From contig NZ_JACHYN010000018.1 in NCBI RefSeq assembly GCF_014192915.1, positions 48,492-112,491 on the forward strand: a DNA stretch of 64,000 bases, written 5' to 3'. Source of the DNA: Azospirillum sp. OGB3 (lineage in GTDB: Bacteria; Pseudomonadota; Alphaproteobacteria; Azospirillales; Azospirillaceae). The notes below the pieces were generated by a model that made no database searches, was not told where the DNA came from, and saw nothing but the letters and a program-made list of their open reading frames with translations. A program made the position numbers and the translations under genes. Positions 59,369 to 64,000 of this stretch are shown piece after piece (position 1 is the first letter of the stretch; each line of letters opens with the position of its first letter).

Positions 59369-60067
59369 ATGATAATGACGGTAATGCAGAAGACAGCCCG
59401 CACTACGGAGCCTGCGCTTGAGACGCCCACTTCTATGCCGCCCTCGCCGTTTGCAGCTGGCCCGATCTCGGTTGATATTGTCAGAACGCATGACGACTTC
59501 TTTCAGGCTCTGAATATTCGGGCTCTGAGCTTCATGGGCGAGCAGCACTCGCCCTTCCACGAAGAGTTCGACAACGAGTTTTCGGCCACCCACGTCCTAT
59601 GCAAGGTTGCAGGGGAACCTGCAGGCGCGCTCCGCATCCGCTGGTTCGCCGACTTCGCGAAGATTGAGAGGCTTTCGGTGCGATCCGAATTCCGCACCGG
59701 TGGCATGGCCGGCGCTCGGGGAATCGCCGACGCCCTTGCTCGTTACGCCATCGAGATCATTAGGAGGAAGGGATACGTCAAGATTGTGGGTCATGCCCAA
59801 AAAAGATTGTACCCGTTCTGGAAGAAACATGGATATCGCGCCACCGGTGAAGAGGTGGTTTACGCTGATCACGTCTACGTCCTAATGGTCGGTCATCTGC
59901 AACCGCATCCGGAAGCGATCAGAGCCGATGCAGATCCGATGGTGGTTATTCGTCCTGAAGGGAAATGGGACGAGCTCGGTCCGTTCGACAACTCGCTTGA
60001 CCGCCCGGCCACGTGTCCCCATCGTGACCGCCGCCCGCGGCCGGCAGCAGAACGCGCTGCCGCATAA
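59369..60067 (+). CDS. GNAT-type acyltransferase, autoinducer-synthase/FeeM-like
   Basis: 232 residues from ATG 59369. Pattern of N-acyl transfer enzymes: LNIRALSFMGEQHSPFHEEF, DNEFSATHVLC, GALRIRWFADFAKIERLSVR, then FRTGGMAGARGIADALARYA as the cofactor loop and helix. LuxI- and FeeM-type enzymes share the placement of FxxExD/E and R-I-R. The divergent LysR with its operator makes a sensor-output pair plausible. The C-terminal 60 residues are unrecognised. Confidence 0.65.
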   Translation: MIMTVMQKTARTTEPALETPTSMPPSPFAAGPISVDIVRTHDDFFQALNIRALSFMGEQHSPFHEEFDNEFSATHVLCKVAGEPAGALRIRWFADFAKIERLSVRSEFRTGGMAGARGIADALARYAIEIIRRKGYVKIVGHAQKRLYPFWKKHGYRATGEEVVYADHVYVLMVGHLQPHPEAIRADADPMVVIRPEGKWDELGPFDNSLDRPATCPHRDRRPRPAAERAAA

Positions 60068-60197
60068 AGCGCTCGGCTTCAGCGTCATTCGGGCTTTCCG
60101 TGGGACCGTATCCGCACCCTCAGTCAAGTCGAATAGGCTTGGCTGAGGATGGCCAGAACGCTAAATGGTCTCAGCTTCCCTATCAGCCGAGTTTGCG

Positions 60198-61049
60198 ATG
60201 CAAATTTCCATCACCGCGAAGGCAATCCGTGTGCTTCTGAGCGCGGCGGCTATTGTTGCGGCGACGTCCGGGCATGCCGATGCGCTCGACCGAACAGTGG
60301 TCCGCATAGCGAGTGAAGGGGCTTACGCACCCTGGAACGCGACAGATCCGTCGGGCAACCTGGTGGGCTTTGAAATCGACCTCGGTTACGAGCTGTGCAA
60401 ACGGATGGCGACGCAGTGTGAGTTCGTCGCGTTGGATTGGGAGAGCTTAATCCCGGCTCTTCAGAACGGCCGGATTGACGCGATCATGGCCACGATGTCG
60501 ATCACCGCGGAACGTGAACGGGCGATCTCCTTCGCTGGCCCCTATGCCAACGAACCATCCACGTTCTGCGTGCCCGCTGGATCAGCACTGACCGCCACGT
60601 CCTTCGAAAGCGAGCGCGTCGATCTGAGCGCGGATGGACAAAGGGCGGCGGGTACCATCTCAAAGCTTGCCGCCTCATTGCATGGACGCACCGTGGGCGT
60701 TCAAGCATCCACCACTCAAGCCAACTTTATGGCGGCCCACTTACCAGACGTTGCTATACGCGCCTACACCAGCGTCGACCAAGCCGCGCTCGATCTGGCC
60801 GCGGGCCGCATCGATGCCATCCTGGCGGCACGCTCCACGATCGATACGATCGTTAGATCCCATGGATTTCGTGTGTTTGGTCCGCCAATCACTGGGGGGC
60901 CGCTCGGACGAGGCGTCGGTGTCGGCCTCCGAAAGAGCGATACGGACCTTCGGTCCAAATTCGAACAAGCAATCAGCAGCGCCACAGCTGACGGGGCGAT
61001 CGCCCGGCTTAGCCATCAACACCTTGGATTTGACGCCTCAGTTCGCTGA
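60198..61049 (+). CDS. periplasmic amino-acid-binding protein of an ABC transporter type
   Basis: ATG 60198 begins a clean signal peptide (about residues 1-29, ending ADA). The mature protein follows SBP_bac_3: VRIASEGAYAPWNATDPSGN, GFEIDLGYELCKRM, FVALDWESLIPALQNGRIDA and ISFAGPYAN, typical of lysine/arginine/octopine-type binding proteins. No permease or ATPase gene adjoins, so it is an orphan binding protein. Confidence 0.8.
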   Translation: MQISITAKAIRVLLSAAAIVAATSGHADALDRTVVRIASEGAYAPWNATDPSGNLVGFEIDLGYELCKRMATQCEFVALDWESLIPALQNGRIDAIMATMSITAERERAISFAGPYANEPSTFCVPAGSALTATSFESERVDLSADGQRAAGTISKLAASLHGRTVGVQASTTQANFMAAHLPDVAIRAYTSVDQAALDLAAGRIDAILAARSTIDTIVRSHGFRVFGPPITGGPLGRGVGVGLRKSDTDLRSKFEQAISSATADGAIARLSHQHLGFDASVR

Positions 61050-61120
61050 TTACGTGCCGAACGGTGCCCCATGATGCGTGGGGCGTCGCTTCGACACCAG
61101 ACCACCTTGCAGCGCCGGCG

Positions 61121-61702
61121 TCACCGTTCGCTGGTCCAGGGCTCCAGGCCATGGAGGAGCGCGTTCAATGCCAAGGCCCGGTCGCGGTAGATCGGCGCCG
61201 GCTTGCCATCACGGCGGACGCCACGCGCCCAGAAGGCTGGCGTCTCGACGTTGTTCAGCCCAAGCATTTTGGAAACCTGCCGGAATGGTACCGGTTGCCC
61301 CAAATCCAATTCGTCGCCCAACTCCGCGCGCCACCGCTCGAAGGACTCGGTCGGCATCACCCCATTTTCTTCATCCCACGCATAGGGCGGAAGTCCAGCG
61401 GCAAGTGCTGCGCAGGCCAGGGACATGTAGGCCGGGATAGTTGTCGGCTTTTTCGTGCCGCGCTTTGTACCGCGCAGCATGTCGTCGATGCGGCTGGTGC
61501 TGAGGCCCAACTCGTTCGCCGCCTTGACGTTGGTCCAATTCATCGAATGCAGCCACCATGCGAAGGCTGCGCTGCTCATCGTCTCGGCGTCTACGGCTCT
61601 GGGCATCATCGCATCCATGGTCGGTGTCGTTTTCCCGACCGTTACCACGGGCTTGCGCGAAGTCCTAGCACGGGTGGAGCCAACCGGCACGGTGTTAGTC
61701 AT
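61121..61702 (-). CDS. helix-turn-helix protein related to the one at 11.6 kb, 193 aa
   Basis: AAGGA lies six bases upstream of the ATG. The segment NVKAANELGLSTSRIDDML is a helix-turn-helix, followed by KKPTTIPAYMSLACAALAAG, the same tail pattern as in the protein at 11606-11911. The C-terminal 70 residues hold a second helix-turn-helix-like part (FRQVSKMLGLNNVETPAFWA). A regulator of unknown target. Confidence 0.6.
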   Translation of the reverse strand: MTNTVPVGSTRARTSRKPVVTVGKTTPTMDAMMPRAVDAETMSSAAFAWWLHSMNWTNVKAANELGLSTSRIDDMLRGTKRGTKKPTTIPAYMSLACAALAAGLPPYAWDEENGVMPTESFERWRAELGDELDLGQPVPFRQVSKMLGLNNVETPAFWARGVRRDGKPAPIYRDRALALNALLHGLEPWTSER

Positions 61703-61722
61703 TCATCGTCCTTCTCCGACGC

Positions 61723-61848
61723 TCAGGGCTGCTCCTGCAGCTTGGCACCAGATTCCGCCAGCTTTCGTGCGGACAGCTGTAGGTGACCGGCTTGTTCAAG
61801 CCAAATGTCGGACTCAGCGATAGAGATCCGAGAGGGGAATGGGCGCAT
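61723..61848 (-). CDS. possible 41-residue protein
   Basis: Overlaps the end of the HNH gene by 35 bases. The frame encodes an amphipathic helix (SDIWLEQAGHLQLSARKLAE). No ribosome-binding site is seen. Confidence 0.25.
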   Translation of the reverse strand: MRPFPSRISIAESDIWLEQAGHLQLSARKLAESGAKLQEQP

Positions 61849-62452
61849 TCGGGTTCTGCGCCGCTGCCGGCGCGACTGCCTTCTCCGCCGGGCAGGCGTG
61901 AAGGGCATCCCGAAGCGCCTGGAGTTCGCGTTTGTCGGCGCTGAGCTGCCATTTGTGCTTGATGTAAATCCAGCGCCGCACAAAGAAGCACCGCTCGACC
62001 TCCCCATCAGGCAGCCAAGCCTCAGGGCCGTACCCCCCCTTTCGCTTGTTCACCTCACGTTCGGTAACCACCAGGTTCTCCACGTCGTTGAAGAACCGGT
62101 GCCGGACCGCGGTTTCCCACTGATAGCCTCCGGAGTCGTGCGCCTCCTGGACGGCGACGACATGATCGATGTCGGTGTTCTTGGGGTCGTTAATCTCTAC
62201 GCCGGTCCAGGCATCGCGCCAGCGGCCCGCGACCACCTTGCAGTTCCGGATTGTCGGCCTCACCAAGGATCTGGTGGCCAGAACGGCGTGCCGCGTCGTA
62301 AGGCAACCCTCCACCGGCTCCCAATCACCCCAGGCTTTGCGGTCGTAGCCCTTGCGCATTTCGGCAGCAGACGGCGGCAGCTCCTGTGCCAAGGCGGGCA
62401 GGCCAGCAGCGATGGCGATTGCGGCAGCGGAGAGGAAAACGAAGCGGGTCAT
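61814..62452 (-). CDS. secreted HNH-type nuclease (DUF1524/GmrSD C-terminal-like)
   Basis: 212 residues with a signal peptide (1-22, ending ALA). DIDHVVAVQEAHDSGG (94-109) is the HNH betabeta-alpha His motif. NDVENLVVTEREVNKRKG (about 121-138) supplies the Asn and Lys of the DUF1524-type nuclease. Exported HNH nucleases degrade extracellular or periplasmic DNA. The mature protein has four Cys, likely disulfide-bonded. Confidence 0.75.
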   Translation of the reverse strand: MTRFVFLSAAAIAIAAGLPALAQELPPSAAEMRKGYDRKAWGDWEPVEGCLTTRHAVLATRSLVRPTIRNCKVVAGRWRDAWTGVEINDPKNTDIDHVVAVQEAHDSGGYQWETAVRHRFFNDVENLVVTEREVNKRKGGYGPEAWLPDGEVERCFFVRRWIYIKHKWQLSADKRELQALRDALHACPAEKAVAPAAAQNPNAPIPLSDLYR

Positions 62453-62493
62453 TGTGCGTGTCCATATCGAACAAGAAAAAGGCGGTTTGGGAC

Positions 62494-62769
62494 TCAGTCG
62501 GAGGTAATAGGGAAGACCTCGTGTTCGGTGGGCTCTGCGAGTTCACTCCATGGATGGCCGATCTTCAGCGTCGCCTTCCAGCCCTGGTGCCCGACCGGCA
62601 GCTTGTTGGGGTCGAACGGCTCGATCATCCCGGCCTTGGCCAACTCGTCGAAAGCCGTCTTGGCGCGCGAGGTGATGACGTGCGGGCGATCGAAGGTTAC
62701 CGTTGTCACAGCGCCCATGCCGAAGAGGCGGTAGGCAACGACCTCGGCGTCTCTGGACAGCGTGCTCAT
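62494..62769 (-). CDS. hypothetical protein, 91 aa
   Basis: ATG at 62769 with AAAGG upstream; a longer frame upstream overlaps a small gene and is rejected. Small alpha/beta protein (VTTVTFDRPHVITSRAKTAF, DELAKAG). No recognised family. Confidence 0.5.
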   Translation of the reverse strand: MSTLSRDAEVVAYRLFGMGAVTTVTFDRPHVITSRAKTAFDELAKAGMIEPFDPNKLPVGHQGWKATLKIGHPWSELAEPTEHEVFPITSD

Positions 62770-62797
62770 GACTGGATGCCTTTCATCATCGGATGGG

Positions 62798-62908
62798 TCA
62801 GAGGAGGCGCGGGGCATAGCTGAGTGCGACGCCCAACCAGAATCCAAGCAAGACGCCGAGAAGCATCTTGGCTCGGATGTCCGGCTTGTTGTCGTTGGCG
62901 GGTGGCAC
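62798..62908 (-). CDS. small membrane protein, 36 aa
   Basis: GTG start with GGAG about eight bases upstream. A charged N-terminus (PPANDNKPDIRAK) is followed by one transmembrane helix (MLLGVLLGFWLGVALSY). Correct spacing and a clean helix support it despite its size. Confidence 0.5.
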   Translation of the reverse strand: MPPANDNKPDIRAKMLLGVLLGFWLGVALSYAPRLL

Positions 62909-62926
62909 GGAACGTCTCCAGGGGCA

Positions 62927-63397
62927 TCACATGCAGTGGCGGCTCTCGCCGTGCCTCGCCGGCCTATTGGTGGTTGGATCGACGGCGGTGGTGCCATTCA
63001 GCGACAACTCCACCACTGCGGCCTTCAGGGAGGTGATCCAGCAGCGTAGTGCTCCGGACGGGCTGTCGATTCCCGCCAGCATTTCATCAAGGTTGGGAAC
63101 GCGCATCAGCGTGTCGGCGAAGGTCTGGGCAAGATGGATATCCTGCCAGCATGACAGCAGGCGCCCGGTGTCGCGCCAGAACACCAGCCACCATGCCTCG
63201 CCCGCGATCTCGTGCAGGCACACGCCCATGGGACCGCGACCGAACACGACGCGGGGGTGGATGGGGTTGTCAATGGCGGCAACGGACGTCGGGGCGTAAT
63301 CACGAACCCACTCACCGGGGCAGTGAATCACATCGATCTCAATCTCAACCAAGCCGGTGGCGCACGCTGTCGAATTCTTCATGTTCATGGCACTCAT
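62927..63397 (-). CDS. hypothetical protein, 156 aa
   Basis: Soluble protein (VEIEIDVIHCPGEWVRDYAP; CLHEIAGEAWWLVFWRDTGR) with several Trp/Cys and no recognised domain. The start is one of several closely spaced ATGs. First of three or four minus-strand small genes running toward the HNH nuclease. Confidence 0.5.
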   Translation of the reverse strand: MSAMNMKNSTACATGLVEIEIDVIHCPGEWVRDYAPTSVAAIDNPIHPRVVFGRGPMGVCLHEIAGEAWWLVFWRDTGRLLSCWQDIHLAQTFADTLMRVPNLDEMLAGIDSPSGALRCWITSLKAAVVELSLNGTTAVDPTTNRPARHGESRHCM

Positions 63398-63531
63398 TAT
63401 GGCGGACCAGGCATCGGCAGCGCGTCGGCGAAAGACGTCGGTTTTGAACGTCGTTTCCCATCGTCTCTACTCAGCCAGCCCCTTGGAGTTGTCAGCGGCT
63501 TTTGTCAGCCTCGAAAGCGAAACGGGGTTCA

Positions 63532-63624
63532 TCAGGCGGCGACAAGGTGGCGGCCACGCTGACCGGCGTTGTTGACCTGGGCGATGCAGTTGATTGCGTT
63601 CACGGTCGTGTCGTCATCAAGCAT
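63532..63624 (-). CDS. possible 30-residue protein
   Basis: MLDDDTTVNAINCIAQVNNA, then a basic end (GQRGRHLVAA). Downstream of the minus-strand TGTACGAT box. No ribosome-binding site of note. Confidence 0.25.
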   Translation of the reverse strand: MLDDDTTVNAINCIAQVNNAGQRGRHLVAA

Positions 63625-63778
63625 GCAGGTCACACGTCGGCGCCAGCCTAACGGCCATAGACCTCGCGGTATCCACCCTGGGCGCGGCGAAAGAACATTC
63701 CGTTCGGCAACGCTGGGGCTGAACTGTTCTGCGGGTCATGGCTCGCCCTGTGTGAATGGCGTCTCACTAGGGCAACAG

Positions 63779-63797
63779 TAATCGTACAGAGTGCATT
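63779..63797 (-). promoter_or_regulatory. TGTACGAT box on the minus strand, copy 5
   Basis: Read on the minus strand, AATGCACTCTGTACGATTA matches the box at 24044-24061 except at the end (GATTA for GATAT). It could drive the minus-strand genes from 63624 leftward. Confidence 0.45.
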
Positions 63798-63844
63798 GTT
63801 CAAGCAATCATCGCGCCATTGCGCAGAATAAAGAAAGTTATTCA

Positions 63845-63861
63845 TTGTCGAAACACGACAA
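63845..63861. promoter_or_regulatory. TTGTCG-N5-CGACAA inverted repeat
   Basis: Perfect 6+6 inverted repeat around AAACA in the AT-rich spacer between the truncated gene at the edge and the minus-strand small genes. Possible operator. Confidence 0.4.
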
Positions 63862-63935
63862 TAACTGGCCAGTGTACTATTCCGACATTCAAGGCCACAT
63901 TTATCGGCTCTCCGGAAAATCGGGTTGATCCGGGG

Positions 63936-64000
63936 TCAAATCGCATCCTCCTCGATCAGCCGCGCCAAGGTTGATAGGTCGATGCCGAAGTGGACATCCG
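63936..64000 (-). CDS. 3' end of a gene continuing past the window
   Basis: Minus-strand frame ending in DVHFGIDLSTLARLIEEDAI and TGA at 63936-63938. The 5' part is outside the window, so the product cannot be named. Confidence 0.4.
   Translation of the reverse strand, partial: DVHFGIDLSTLARLIEEDAI

Noticed and set aside
1..64000. CRISPR arrays, tRNA or rRNA genes
   Set aside because: No regularly spaced direct repeats and no cloverleaf or rRNA-like sequence noticed by eye. A tRNAscan or CRISPR search would be decisive.

Overview
The window is GC-rich, with the codon bias, MucR/Ros regulator, ribbon-helix-helix 'RHH_4' proteins, phasin-like gene and IS4-type element expected of an alphaproteobacterium, most plausibly a Rhodospirillales member such as Azospirillum. 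The genus is an inference. A ParA/ParB pair with four candidate parS palindromes, no housekeeping or rRNA/tRNA genes, many small unknown genes and many DNA-modification genes point to a large plasmid, phage-plasmid or chromid rather than core chromosome. No replication initiator was seen.

Layout. (1) 0-4 kb: a tightly packed run of small unknown genes, a GNAT protein and an EcsC-family protein. (2) 4.2-9.7 kb: a co-directional array of small genes, including DUF5983, a DNA methyltransferase and DUF3268. The intergenic spacers carry a hairpin leader whose architecture is kept while its bases change. (3) 9.7-12.3 kb: a Crp/Fnr regulator with a perfect CRP-type box, an RHH protein, a FlhC-like protein and HTH genes. 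(4) 12.3-32.8 kb: the DNA-modification region. It holds C5, beta-class N4/N6 and NPPF methyltransferases, three PP-loop (PAPS-reductase/DndC-like) proteins, an SF1 helicase, MucR, and many phage-type unknowns. Two small genes here are frameshifted. (5) 33.0-34.7 kb: an IS4-family element with exact ends and a 10-bp target duplication. (6) 35.2-41.6 kb: a 1510-residue methyltransferase-helicase of the strawberry-notch/DarB type and small followers. (7) 42.6-48.7 kb: phasin-like, secreted, resolvase, membrane, zinc-peptidase and TraB-like genes. (8) 49-55.6 kb: secreted glucosaminidase, parS-like sites, parA, parB and a HerA/VirB4-like ATPase. (9) 55.7-64 kb: DUF1643, XRE and RHH regulators, YgjV-like, a LysR with two tandem DNA-binding domains divergent from a GNAT gene, a periplasmic binding protein, a secreted HNH nuclease, several small genes and a truncated gene at the right edge.

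How it may work together. Two short conserved promoter-proximal signals, ATGCNCYCTGTACGATAT and the palindrome GCCCGTTACGGGC, precede seven genes dispersed over 38 kb: the DndC-like protein, a second PP-loop protein, the SF1 helicase, the DarB-like protein, DUF1643 and two small proteins. Several proteins of the region carry terminal QxxLF-type motifs that resemble beta-sliding-clamp binding peptides. My working hypothesis is a coordinately controlled, replication-coupled DNA-modification or anti-restriction system carried by this replicon. That is an inference from motif and context, not a demonstrated function.
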